Source: Actinotignum schaalii FB123-CNA-2 (GTDB lineage Bacteria; Actinomycetota; Actinomycetes; Actinomycetales; Actinomycetaceae). From it: DNA of 64,000 nucleotides. This document shows, piece by piece, positions 45,615 through 54,532 of the stretch. The stretch covers positions 966,824 through 1,030,823 of the forward strand of contig NZ_KE150262.1 of the NCBI RefSeq assembly GCF_000411135.1. The letters run 5' to 3'. The position numbers were made by a program, and so were the translations under genes. Each line of letters starts with the position of its first letter. Position 1 is the first letter of the stretch. The notes beneath the pieces are model-generated. The model was not told where the DNA came from and did no database searches. It saw only the letters and a program-made list of their open reading frames with translations.

Positions 45615-47153
45615 ATGGGTACGAATAACGCTGGGTACGATGGCGCGGGGTACGACAGTGAAGATGCGCGGGAAGCTGAACTTGACGCGGCGCTTTCCGA
45701 GGTCCTCAACTCTGGAATTTTCGGGGACGAAGCGGTGCTCCGAGAGGTCAAGGAGTCACCTGATCCCACCGTTGAACTCGCGGATACCACCGCAGAAGAA
45801 GCTCGGGTGGATGAGATCTACCGGGATATCCTCACCCGCGCCCCCGAACATAAGGTGCAGCCCTCCCTTGAGCGCGTTCAGATGTGCCTGGATTTACTCG
45901 GTAATCCGCACCATTCCTACCGGTGCGTGCACGTGACGGGCACCAATGGGAAAACCTCGACGGCACGCATGATCGAAGCGCTGCTACGCGAGCACGGTCT
46001 GCGTACCGGGCGTTTCACCTCCCCGCACCTGGTGTCGGTGCGTGAACGCATCGCTATCGACGGACATAATATTTCCCGCGCGGATTTCATTCAGGCATGG
46101 GAAGATGTCGCGCCGTTCGTCGAACTAGTGGACCAGCGCTCCCAAGCGGAGGGTGGGCCGCGCATGAGCTTCTTCGAAGTGTTTGTGGTCATGGCCTACG
46201 TAGCTTTCGCCGCCGCACCTATCGATGTGGCGGTAGTCGAAGTGGGCATGGGGGGAAGGTGGGACGCCACCAATGTGATTGACGGCGACGTCGCTGTTCT
46301 CACCCCCATCGCTCTCGACCATGAACGATGGCTCGGGCACACCATCGCACAGATCGCGGGTGAAAAAGTTGGGATTATTAAACCCGGGGCCAGCGTGGTG
46401 AGCGCCTCCCAACCCGAGGAAGCCGGTGCGGCTATCGCTCAGGCAGCCCACCGGGCCCGCGCCCACGTATCCGTCTACGGGAAAGACATCCAGGTCCTCG
46501 GGCGGGAGACTGCGGTGGGCGGTCAGCTTATGACTGTGCGCACCCCCGCGGCCCGCTACGACGATATTCCTCTCGCACTGCGCGGCTCGTATCAGGCAGA
46601 GAACGCGGCGCTGGCCATCACTGCGGTTGAAGCATTCTTTGGGGGGCGCGCGCTTGCGGGTGACGTCGTCGAACATGCACTGATGGCCGTTACTTCGCCC
46701 GGGCGCCTCGAAGTGGTGCGTACCTCGCCCACCGTCCTCGTGGACGCGGCCCATAACCCTCACGGCGCCGCACATACAGCCGCCGCGCTGGAAGAGTACT
46801 ATCCCGGCCGGCGGGTTGGGGTGCTCGCCATGATGGCAGATAAGGATGTGGAAGGAACCCTCGGGCAGTTCGAGCCGGTCTTGGATGCTGTTGTCATCAC
46901 CGATATGCCCGGTGAACGTGCCATGGACGCCGAGGACCTGGCAGAGCTGGCGCGGGCGGTCTTCGGTGCAGAAAGGGTGCGGGTGGAACGCGATCTGCTC
47001 GCTGCGATTGACGAAGCTGCCGGATGGGCCGAGGCCGAAGCGGGCGATGAGCTCGCCACGCCGGTGGTGACAGTAGTTGGATCGGTTTATCTGGCAGGAA
47101 TGGCGCGTCAAATGATGGGTAAAGGGGCTCCTGACGAAGCCCCTACCGAGTAG
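45615..47153 (+). CDS. folC: Folylpolyglutamate synthase / dihydrofolate synthase
   Basis: Mur-ligase-family enzyme adding glutamate to dihydropteroate and folates. ATP loop VTGTNGKTSTARMIE, SPHLVSVRERI, EVGMGGRWDATN and the C-terminal DAAHNPHGA are present. ATG is preceded by AAAGGGGC; the frame could start earlier but without support. Of 512 residues the first 65 or so are an acidic, Tyr/Asp-rich extension ahead of the catalytic fold (EIYRDILTRAPEHKVQPSLERV), longer than usual. Confidence 0.95.
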   Translation: MGTNNAGYDGAGYDSEDAREAELDAALSEVLNSGIFGDEAVLREVKESPDPTVELADTTAEEARVDEIYRDILTRAPEHKVQPSLERVQMCLDLLGNPHHSYRCVHVTGTNGKTSTARMIEALLREHGLRTGRFTSPHLVSVRERIAIDGHNISRADFIQAWEDVAPFVELVDQRSQAEGGPRMSFFEVFVVMAYVAFAAAPIDVAVVEVGMGGRWDATNVIDGDVAVLTPIALDHERWLGHTIAQIAGEKVGIIKPGASVVSASQPEEAGAAIAQAAHRARAHVSVYGKDIQVLGRETAVGGQLMTVRTPAARYDDIPLALRGSYQAENAALAITAVEAFFGGRALAGDVVEHALMAVTSPGRLEVVRTSPTVLVDAAHNPHGAAHTAAALEEYYPGRRVGVLAMMADKDVEGTLGQFEPVLDAVVITDMPGERAMDAEDLAELARAVFGAERVRVERDLLAAIDEAAGWAEAEAGDELATPVVTVVGSVYLAGMARQMMGKGAPDEAPTE

Positions 47154-47248
47154 GACGGGGCGGGCACCGGGCCCGAAAGCACTGGCACGGTGTACCAAAT
47201 TGGTAGAGTAGGCAACGTTCTACCAGTCTTCAACCCCGAGGTGGCACT

Positions 47249-48808
47249 GTGCTCGATATCCTTGCCAGCAATACCGTTCTCGTTGTTTTCATTGTGGTGG
47301 CGCTTGGCGCTGCCTTCGGGGCGATTCCTTTTGGTCCCCTGAAATTCGGGGCAGCGGGAGCGCTTTTCATCGGTTTGCTTGTCGGTGCGGTGGTTCCGCC
47401 CTCCACCTCCCTCCTCGTGCTCCTGCAAGATTTAGGCCTGGGTATTTTCGTTTATATGATCGGCTTGGAAGCCGGGGAAACATTCTTCCAGGAGATTCGC
47501 AAACAGCTGGGCCTTATGCTCGCCTCAATTATTGCGATTACGGCCGGTGCGGCGGCCGCGGTGGGACTGGGCGAGCTTCTCGGTTTATTGCGCGGTACTG
47601 CGGTGGGTGTTTTCGCCGGTTCGCTCACCTCGACGCCCTCGCTTGCTCTCGCCCAGGAAATGACCGACCCGGATAATCCGGCGGTGGGCTACTCCATTGG
47701 TTACCCGGTCGGGGTCACGCTCGCCATTGTCATGGTCGCTATTTTTATTAACCGGGAATGGAAAGCCCGTCATGACCAACTCGATCCGGATGATGTGGAA
47801 CTGGAACAGGCAACCGTGTACGTGGATCGGGAGATCTCCGCGCAGCAGATGCGGGATATAGCCGGACAACAGGTGCGGTTCGTAGCAATGCGGCGCAATC
47901 GCCGTTGGCATATCCTCGATATGGAGCGTGCTCTGGAACCGGGGGATAGGGTTCGTATTTTCGCTTCCCGGGCGGCGCTTTCTGAAGCTATCGAACGCCT
48001 GGGTAGCCGGATGCGTCATCGGCGGCTGACTGATCCCTATCTGACGGTGCACCGTTTTACGGTATCCAATCGGGATATTGCTGGGCTCACGGTGGGTTCC
48101 CTCCCGCTCTATCGTCGTTTCGAAGCACGGGTGACGGTTATCCGCCGTGCCGATGACGAGATCCTCGCCACCCCGGATACCTACCTGGAAATGGGCGACG
48201 TGGTAGAAGTCGCCTTACCTACCTCGCGGGTAGAAGAACTCGAAGAATACTTCGGTGATTCGGTCTCCAGCTCATCCGAACTCGACTGGGTGGCAGCAGC
48301 CGGTGGCCTTGCCCTGGGCTTTGCTCTCGGGCTGGTGGAAATTCCGCTGCCGGGTGGTGCGGCATTTTCCCTGGGGGCGGCAGGTGGTCCGCTTGTGGTG
48401 GGGCTGATCCTCGGAGCGGTGCACCGCACCGGCCGGGTACCCTGGCAACTCCCGCGCCCCGCGAATCTGACCCTGCGCCAGTTTGGCCTCATGCTTTTCC
48501 TCGCCGCGGTGGGCCTCAACTCCGGTTCTGCTTTTGCCTCGACCGTCTTCACAATGGTGGGCTTGAAATCGCTGCTCTTGGCCGCGGCCGTGAGCATTGT
48601 CGGGTGCGGAGTCATGATGGCTGCCGCATGGGCGCTTGGTTCCTCGGCCACCCGTTCTTCTGGAGCGGTGGCAGGACTGCTTGGCCAACCGGCCGTGCTT
48701 TCCTACGCTACCTCACGTACCACCGATAACCGGGTGATGACCGGTTACGCTACGACCTTCGCGATTGCACTTATCTACAAGATCGTCGTCGTGCCCTTCA
48801 TGTTCTAG
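47249..48808 (+). CDS. AspT/YidE-type transporter with two TrkA-C domains
   Basis: 519 residues: about five membrane helices, a cytosolic middle with two RCK/TrkA-C-like domains (QQVRFVAMRRNRRWHILDMERALEPGDRVRIFA and YRRFEARVTVIRRADDEILATPDTYLEMGDVVEVA, cited as regions near 205-245 and 275-320), then six more helices, the duplicated AspT/YbjL layout. The repeat family motifs GxxAGSLTSTPSLALA and GLLGQPAVLSYA lie in the two halves. Such proteins exchange dicarboxylates or amino acids. GTG follows GAGGTGG. Substrate not predictable. Confidence 0.88.
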   Translation: MLDILASNTVLVVFIVVALGAAFGAIPFGPLKFGAAGALFIGLLVGAVVPPSTSLLVLLQDLGLGIFVYMIGLEAGETFFQEIRKQLGLMLASIIAITAGAAAAVGLGELLGLLRGTAVGVFAGSLTSTPSLALAQEMTDPDNPAVGYSIGYPVGVTLAIVMVAIFINREWKARHDQLDPDDVELEQATVYVDREISAQQMRDIAGQQVRFVAMRRNRRWHILDMERALEPGDRVRIFASRAALSEAIERLGSRMRHRRLTDPYLTVHRFTVSNRDIAGLTVGSLPLYRRFEARVTVIRRADDEILATPDTYLEMGDVVEVALPTSRVEELEEYFGDSVSSSSELDWVAAAGGLALGFALGLVEIPLPGGAAFSLGAAGGPLVVGLILGAVHRTGRVPWQLPRPANLTLRQFGLMLFLAAVGLNSGSAFASTVFTMVGLKSLLLAAAVSIVGCGVMMAAAWALGSSATRSSGAVAGLLGQPAVLSYATSRTTDNRVMTGYATTFAIALIYKIVVVPFMF

Positions 48809-48882
48809 CGGTCCCGGTACGGTGCGGCGTGCCACCGCGACCACGGGTACCGGTTGCAACTGTCGTAACGCCCCGTCGTAGC

Positions 48883-48911
48883 GCCACCGGTGGCGTCGTC
48901 TGGCATAATCT
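48883..48911 (+). promoter_or_regulatory. GTCGTC hairpin and -10 box for a probable leaderless smc mRNA
   Basis: The palindrome GCCACCGGTGGC (48883-48894) is followed by GTCGTC, then TAATCT at 48906-48911. The smc GTG at 48918 is six bases after that hexamer, the distance of a transcription start, and no Shine-Dalgarno is present. This predicts a leaderless transcript. The -35 would fall on the palindrome. Confidence 0.5.
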
Positions 48912-48917
48912 GTAATC

Positions 48918-51900
48918 GTGCACTTAAAAACCTTGACCATGCGAGGATTCAAATCCTTTGCCACCGCCACCACAGTGCGCTTTGAACCCGGGATTAATGC
49001 GGTGGTAGGTCCCAACGGCTCAGGGAAATCCAATGTGGTGGATGCTCTCGCCTGGGTGATGGGCGAACAGGGTGCGAAAACTTTGCGCGGTGGCTCCATG
49101 GCGGATGTTATTTTCGCTGGCACGTCGCGCCGTCCCGCGCTCGGACGCGCGGAAGTCTCCCTCACTATCGATAATTCTGATGGTGTGCTCCCCATTGAGT
49201 ATTCGGAAGTGACGATCACCCGAACCCTCTTCCGTGCCGGCGGTTCCGAATATGCCATTAATGGTACGCCGGCACGCCTCCTTGACGTCCAAGAACTGCT
49301 CTCAGATACCGGCATGGGGCGGGAAATGCATGTCATTATCGGGCAGGGCCGCCTCGATGAAGTCCTCACTTCGAGTCCCGACGAGCGCCGCAATATTGTG
49401 GAAGAAGCTGCCGGAGTGCTCAAGCACCGTCGCCGTAAAGAAAAAACTCTGCGCAAGCTCGAAGCAATGAAGGGTTCGTTCACGCGGGTGGAGGACCTCA
49501 CTGCGGAGCTGCGCCGTCAGCTCGGACCGCTCGCCAAACAGGCTGAGGCAGCCCGCCGTGCCCAGATCATTCAAGCAACCGAACGCGACGCGCGGGCTCG
49601 TCTCCTCGCGGACGATCTAGCCCAAGCGCAGGCCAGGCTGGAAGCCGGGGCTGCCGAAGACCACCGTACCGCACAGCTGCGTGAAGAAAACCAAGTGGCC
49701 CTCACTCAGGCCCGAGCCGCTCTCGCTACGGCAGAAGACCATCACGCGCGCCTCAATCCGCAGCTCTCAGCTCTTCGGGATAGCTCCGAGCGTCTGGCCT
49801 CCCTTGAGGAACGATTTCGCGCCATGGACGAACTGGCGCGCGAACGTGAACGCACCCTGAGCACCATGCCGGCACGGGGCGGCCAAGACGACCCGGAGGA
49901 GCTCCATGCGCGCGCTGTACGGGCCCGGGCCGAAGAAGAAGAACTTGAGGGGCGCGTTCGCGATGCTCAGGATGCTCTGCGCGCCGTCCTCACCCAGCGG
50001 GAGGAAACTGAAACTGCGGAAGCCGTGGCCGAGCGCGCCTATAACGAGGCGAGCCGAGTGCGCGCCGACGCTCGCGAGAACGCCGCACGCCGTGCCGGGA
50101 AGGTTTCCGCCGTGCGTTCGCGGCTTGAGGCGCTCGCGGCTGAAGTTGAGCGTGTGGACAAGGATGTGGCGGCCGCGCGCCAGCGCGTGCAGACCACCAG
50201 CGTGCAGGTCACGGATCTCGAAGAGGAGCTTGTTGCAACCTCCGCAGGGGACGATACCCTTGCTTCCACCCATGAGGAACATACCCGGGCTCATCTGGCG
50301 GCCCGCACTGCCGTGGAAGAGGCGCGCGCGAACGAGGCACGTGCTCGCGAGGAGATGGCGCGTTTACAAGCAATTGTTGATACCCTCGCGCTCTCTTTGG
50401 AACCGGAAGATGCCACCGCGTGGGCTATCGAGCACGGCGCAGCGTTGTTGCGTGACCACCTCCACGTGGAACGCGGTTGGGAAAGTGCGGCGGAAAATGC
50501 ACTGGCGGGAACCGCCGCGGGTGCGGTGGTGGATGACCTCGACAGCGCCGTGGATATTTTGCGTGGCGCCGCGCAGGCGCAGGCCGGGCGCCTCACGCTC
50601 ACGATTACGGAAGGGAAGAACGACGACGCCGCAGCTGCCGCGCGCGAAGCTGCACTCAGCGCCGCTTTCGAGACGGTGCGCCCGGATCCGGACGCCGCCG
50701 TGCATGCATTAGCGGTGGTGAGTTGGTCCGGGACGGGCAGTGACCTGGCTGGCCTCCTCAAGCAGCTCCTAGCTGGCACCGCACTCACCGTTGACCTTGT
50801 TACAGCCCGCCTGCTCGTGGCAGCCGGGGCGCCCCGTGCGGTAACAACGAGCGGGGACGTTATCACGGAGTGCACCGCTACCGGGGGAGAAGCCACCGCC
50901 GCTGCCACCCTCACCCGCCAAGCTGCCTATCAGGACGCTTCCGAGCAGCTTGATGCCGCCTCCACCGCAGCTGATGAAGCAGCCGTGGCGCTGCGGAAAG
51001 CTGAGAGTGCCGAGGAAGAGGCTCGGGCCCGCGCCGAGGCTTCCGGGAGCGAACTGACGGCGCGGGACTCTAATCTGGCTGCCGCAACTGCCCAATTAGG
51101 AGCTTTACGCCAAGCCCTCGCTGCGGCCCGTGCCGATGAAGAACGCGCCGTCACACGCGCCGCCTCCTTGCGGGAAGATATTGCCGCCCGGCAGGCAGAG
51201 CTAGAAAGTTTCGCGGAGCCCGAAGAAAATGCTACTGAGATTCCCGATGATGGTGAACTGACGCGTCTCTCCCGGAAGCGCGATACCGCGCACGAAGCCG
51301 CTGTGGCCGCCCGTAAACAAGAAACGGAGGCTCGATTGGCGCTGCGCACCGCAGAAGAACGTTTCCGAGCGTTGAGCGGACGCGCTGATGCCCTGGATAA
51401 CCGGGCTCGATTGGCCCGCGAACGTCTTGAACGGGAAGAACGAGCCCGCCAGGTTCGCGCCGAACATGCGGTGCTGGCAGGACAGGTCGCGGCCGCGGCG
51501 GTGCGAGCCTTAGCGCACGTACGCAGCCTACGTGCCGAGGTGGCCGAGCAGCGTCGTCGGGTAGAAGAAGAACAACACGGCGCCGAGGGGCAGCTCACGC
51601 ACCTACGCGAACGCGTCGATCAGCTGCGTACCCGCGAACGCGACCTCGCAGATTCCACCCACGCCCGTGAATTGGCGACTGCCCGTGCCCGCATGGAATA
51701 CGAACAGCTGGCCACACGTTCCCTCGAAGATTTGGGCATCGATAGTGCCACCCTCGTAGAGGAATTCGGACCGCATATCCAGGTTCCCACCGAGGACGGT
51801 GCGGTGCCCTACGTGCGGGCTGAACAGGAACGGCGCCTGGCGACGGCGCAGCGAGCCCTCGCGCGGCTGGGCACCATTAACCCGCTCGCCCTGGAGGAGC

Positions 51901-52472
51901 ACGCCGCGCTGGAAGAACGTCAAAAGTACCTCGCGCAGCAACTTGATGACCTGAAGAAGACCCGAGCCGATCTTCTCGATATTGTGGCGGAGCTTGATGA
52001 ACAAGTCACCCTCGTCATGAAAGCCGCGCTCAGCGATATTAGCGCCCGTTTCGAGCAGGTCTTTGCTCGCCTCTTCCCGGGTGGGGAAGGGCATCTCATC
52101 ATCACCGACCCGGAGAACGTGCTGACCACCGGGGTGGAAATCGAAGCGCGGCCACCCGGCAAGCGCGTCAAGCGGCTGTCCTTGCTGTCGGGTGGGGAAC
52201 GCTCGCTCACCGCCATTGCTTTCCTCGTGGCAATCTTTATGGCGCGTCCCTCCCCGTTCTACGTCATGGACGAAGTAGAAGCAGCCCTCGATGATGTCAA
52301 TCTGGGGCGCCTTCTCGAGATTTTCCGGGAATTGCAGCGCTCTTCCCAGCTCCTGGTCATCACCCACCAGAAGCGGACAATGGAAATCGCCGATGCTCTG
52401 TACGGGGTAGCGATGCGCGAGGACGGGGTTTCCACCGTGGTATCCCAACGCATGTCTGAACTGCGCGAATAG
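48918..52472 (+). CDS. smc: Chromosome segregation protein SMC
   Basis: Condensin ATPase that organises the chromosome with ScpA/ScpB. Head N-terminus with Walker A (GPNGSGKSN, about residues 33-41), two long coiled coils (about 170-480 and 680-1010) rich in Glu/Ala/Arg, a hinge between about 500 and 670, and the C-terminal head with LLSGGERSLTAIAF (about 1089) and Walker B FYVMDEVEAALDD. 1,184 residues is normal. GTG start without ribosome site (see the leaderless promoter). It leads to ftsY, the classical smc-ftsY order. Confidence 0.97.
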   Translation: MHLKTLTMRGFKSFATATTVRFEPGINAVVGPNGSGKSNVVDALAWVMGEQGAKTLRGGSMADVIFAGTSRRPALGRAEVSLTIDNSDGVLPIEYSEVTITRTLFRAGGSEYAINGTPARLLDVQELLSDTGMGREMHVIIGQGRLDEVLTSSPDERRNIVEEAAGVLKHRRRKEKTLRKLEAMKGSFTRVEDLTAELRRQLGPLAKQAEAARRAQIIQATERDARARLLADDLAQAQARLEAGAAEDHRTAQLREENQVALTQARAALATAEDHHARLNPQLSALRDSSERLASLEERFRAMDELARERERTLSTMPARGGQDDPEELHARAVRARAEEEELEGRVRDAQDALRAVLTQREETETAEAVAERAYNEASRVRADARENAARRAGKVSAVRSRLEALAAEVERVDKDVAAARQRVQTTSVQVTDLEEELVATSAGDDTLASTHEEHTRAHLAARTAVEEARANEARAREEMARLQAIVDTLALSLEPEDATAWAIEHGAALLRDHLHVERGWESAAENALAGTAAGAVVDDLDSAVDILRGAAQAQAGRLTLTITEGKNDDAAAAAREAALSAAFETVRPDPDAAVHALAVVSWSGTGSDLAGLLKQLLAGTALTVDLVTARLLVAAGAPRAVTTSGDVITECTATGGEATAAATLTRQAAYQDASEQLDAASTAADEAAVALRKAESAEEEARARAEASGSELTARDSNLAAATAQLGALRQALAAARADEERAVTRAASLREDIAARQAELESFAEPEENATEIPDDGELTRLSRKRDTAHEAAVAARKQETEARLALRTAEERFRALSGRADALDNRARLARERLEREERARQVRAEHAVLAGQVAAAAVRALAHVRSLRAEVAEQRRRVEEEQHGAEGQLTHLRERVDQLRTRERDLADSTHARELATARARMEYEQLATRSLEDLGIDSATLVEEFGPHIQVPTEDGAVPYVRAEQERRLATAQRALARLGTINPLALEEHAALEERQKYLAQQLDDLKKTRADLLDIVAELDEQVTLVMKAALSDISARFEQVFARLFPGGEGHLIITDPENVLTTGVEIEARPPGKRVKRLSLLSGGERSLTAIAFLVAIFMARPSPFYVMDEVEAALDDVNLGRLLEIFRELQRSSQLLVITHQKRTMEIADALYGVAMREDGVSTVVSQRMSELRE

Positions 52473-52508
52473 CGAGAGTTACGTTGCAGTTCGGTAACAA
52501 TTGCGCAA

Positions 52509-53135
52509 GTGCGCGGGTCGGAGGTAGCCGGCCGCCGCGAAAATTCTCATAATAAGACCGTGCCCCTTATCATCGTTGTTATCGCCATCATTATTGCTGC
52601 CGCGGCGCTGGTGTATGCCCTGTCATTCGCGCGGAATTCCGGGAAAAGTACCGGAGCATCCGTCGCGGAATCATTTGACGCATGGCGCTCTGATGAACTG
52701 GATATGGACACTTATGACATCGTCCACCACGATACGGCGGTGGACGATATGTTCGAAGCTTTCGCGCACGAATCCGAAGCCTATATCACCTCCGAAACCC
52801 TCGATGAGCACTTTGATCGAGCTCGGGAAACGGAGCGTGAACTCTCGGAAACGGTGCGCCGCAATAGTGAGAAACTGCGGGCGCGTATTCCTGCCCCGCC
52901 GTTGCGCCGTCGTGCTGAGAGTGCTGTAGAAGATACTCGCACGGAGGCGGACGTTGCTTATGTTTCCACGGGTGTACCGGAAGGAATCCATGTGGCGGAT
53001 GTCGCCGGGGAGCCGGATGGTGCTCTGGTAGCGGACGTGGTCATTGACGGTGCTGGCGGCCAAAGCTGCACCGTTGATATTGAGGAAAGCGTCGAGGGTG
53101 AAGACGCTGAAACGCGCGAACGGCGCAGCGCCTGA
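52509..53135 (+). CDS. Membrane-anchored acidic protein between smc and ftsY
   Basis: Unrecognised, 208 residues. A basic start is followed by one strong membrane helix (about 18-42, VPLIIVVIAIIIAAAALVYALSF), then a long acidic extracytoplasmic or cytosolic domain (WRSDELDMDTYD; HFDRARETERELSETVRRNSEK), likely helical. GTG 52509 has no ribosome site (possible leaderless start); GTG 52560 would begin in the helix itself. It sits in the core smc-ftsY run in the same direction, so it may belong to membrane or export housekeeping, but nothing specific supports that. Confidence 0.7.
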   Translation: MRGSEVAGRRENSHNKTVPLIIVVIAIIIAAAALVYALSFARNSGKSTGASVAESFDAWRSDELDMDTYDIVHHDTAVDDMFEAFAHESEAYITSETLDEHFDRARETERELSETVRRNSEKLRARIPAPPLRRRAESAVEDTRTEADVAYVSTGVPEGIHVADVAGEPDGALVADVVIDGAGGQSCTVDIEESVEGEDAETRERRSA

Positions 53136-53182
53136 TAGGTGACCAGCTGGAAAAACCCGGCACCCTCTGCAAGACTGGAGGA

Positions 53183-54361
53183 GTGGATAATCCTGTAGTT
53201 CTTGCACTTGTCATCGCGGGCGTTGTTGCCCTCCTCCTTGTTCCCCTCGTTATTTCCCTGGTGAAGAAGAACCAGCGGCGCGAGGAATTGGAACGTCGGA
53301 ACATCCCGGTTCTCGAAGGGGATTCCACCGCGGAAACCTCGGAAGGTGCCGATGAAGAAAGCGCCGGAGAAATCTCCGGTGAAACCACCCCGGATATTGT
53401 TACGGTTCCGGCGGTTGAACAGCCCGAATCAGTTCCCTCCCGGATGCAGCGTCTACGCGCCCGGCTGGCTCACTCGGGTGGCTTCGGGCAGGCTCTTTTG
53501 GCGATTCTTTCCCGCGGGGATCTCTCCGCGGCAGACTGGGAAGAACTGGAAGATACCCTCATCATGGCCGATGTGGGGCTGGATGCCACCACCGAGATTA
53601 TGGAGGGCCTGCGCTCGCGGGTGAAAATTGAAAGCACCAACGATCCGCAACGGGTCCGTGAGATTTTGCGCGAGGAGCTGCTACGCCACGTTGGTCCAGA
53701 TATGGATCGCTCCCTCAATCTCACTCGCAGTGAAACGGATTCCGGGGCGGTGCATCCCGCGGCGGTTCTTATGGTGGGTGTGAATGGCACCGGGAAAACC
53801 ACCACGGTCGGTAAGCTCGCGCGTTTGCTGCGCGCGCAGGGAACCACGGTGCTGCTCGGTGCAGCAGATACTTTCCGCGCGGCCGCAGCCGATCAGTTGG
53901 TCACCTGGGGCGATCGAGTGGGCGTTGATGTTGTGCGTTCGGATCGCGAAGGGGCAGATCCGGCCTCCGTCGCTTTTGATGCGGTAGCGCAGGCCGATGC
54001 AACCGGTGTGGACGTGATTATCGTGGACACCGCCGGTCGCCTCCAAAATAAGGCCGGACTCATGGATGAGCTCGGAAAAATCAAGCGTGTCATGGAACGC
54101 ACCACGCCGGTCAATGAAGTTCTCCTTGTTCTGGACGCCACGACGGGACAAAACGGGATGCAGCAGGCCCGTGTTTTCGCGGAGGTGACAGGACTAACCG
54201 GGATCGTGCTGACCAAACTGGACGGCACCGCCAAGGGCGGCATTGTTATTTCGGTGCAGCGCGAACTCGGCGTGCCCGTCAAGCTGGTGGGCCTGGGGGA
54301 GGGACCGGACGATCTGGCACCCTTCGATCCGGAAGCTTTCGTCGATTCGCTGCTCAGCTAA
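53183..54361 (+). CDS. ftsY: Signal recognition particle receptor FtsY
   Basis: SRP receptor GTPase that docks ribosomes at the translocon. N-terminal membrane helix (about 5-27, LALVIAGVVALLLVPLVISL) as typical for actinobacteria, an acidic linker (A domain), then the NG domain with G1 GVNGTGKTT (about 199), DTFRAAAADQL, G3 DTAGRLQNK and G4 TKLDGTAKGG. 392 residues. The GTG start lies right behind GGAGGA, closer than ideal but the membrane segment supports it. Confidence 0.96.
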   Translation: MDNPVVLALVIAGVVALLLVPLVISLVKKNQRREELERRNIPVLEGDSTAETSEGADEESAGEISGETTPDIVTVPAVEQPESVPSRMQRLRARLAHSGGFGQALLAILSRGDLSAADWEELEDTLIMADVGLDATTEIMEGLRSRVKIESTNDPQRVREILREELLRHVGPDMDRSLNLTRSETDSGAVHPAAVLMVGVNGTGKTTTVGKLARLLRAQGTTVLLGAADTFRAAAADQLVTWGDRVGVDVVRSDREGADPASVAFDAVAQADATGVDVIIVDTAGRLQNKAGLMDELGKIKRVMERTTPVNEVLLVLDATTGQNGMQQARVFAEVTGLTGIVLTKLDGTAKGGIVISVQRELGVPVKLVGLGEGPDDLAPFDPEAFVDSLLS

Positions 54362-54495
54362 AGGTATGCATAGCCGAGCCAAGGACATGCATAGCTGAGC
54401 TATAGCGCGACGGTGCTGCGGAATAGGTCCACCGCCGCTAGATTCGAGTTTGACGTGCGGTAGCGGGTGAATATGCGCGTTCGCGCCCCCTGCTT

Positions 54496-54501
54496 TACAA
54501 T
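54496..54501 (+). promoter_or_regulatory. Likely -10 element for ffh
   Basis: TACAAT, 31 bases before the ffh GTG, in the 171-base gap after ftsY. No good -35. Upstream, a short repeat ATGCATAGC occurs at 54366-54374 and 54388-54396. Confidence 0.4.
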
Positions 54502-54532
54502 GGAACGAGTTTGTTGACGCGAAGGCTGGCCA

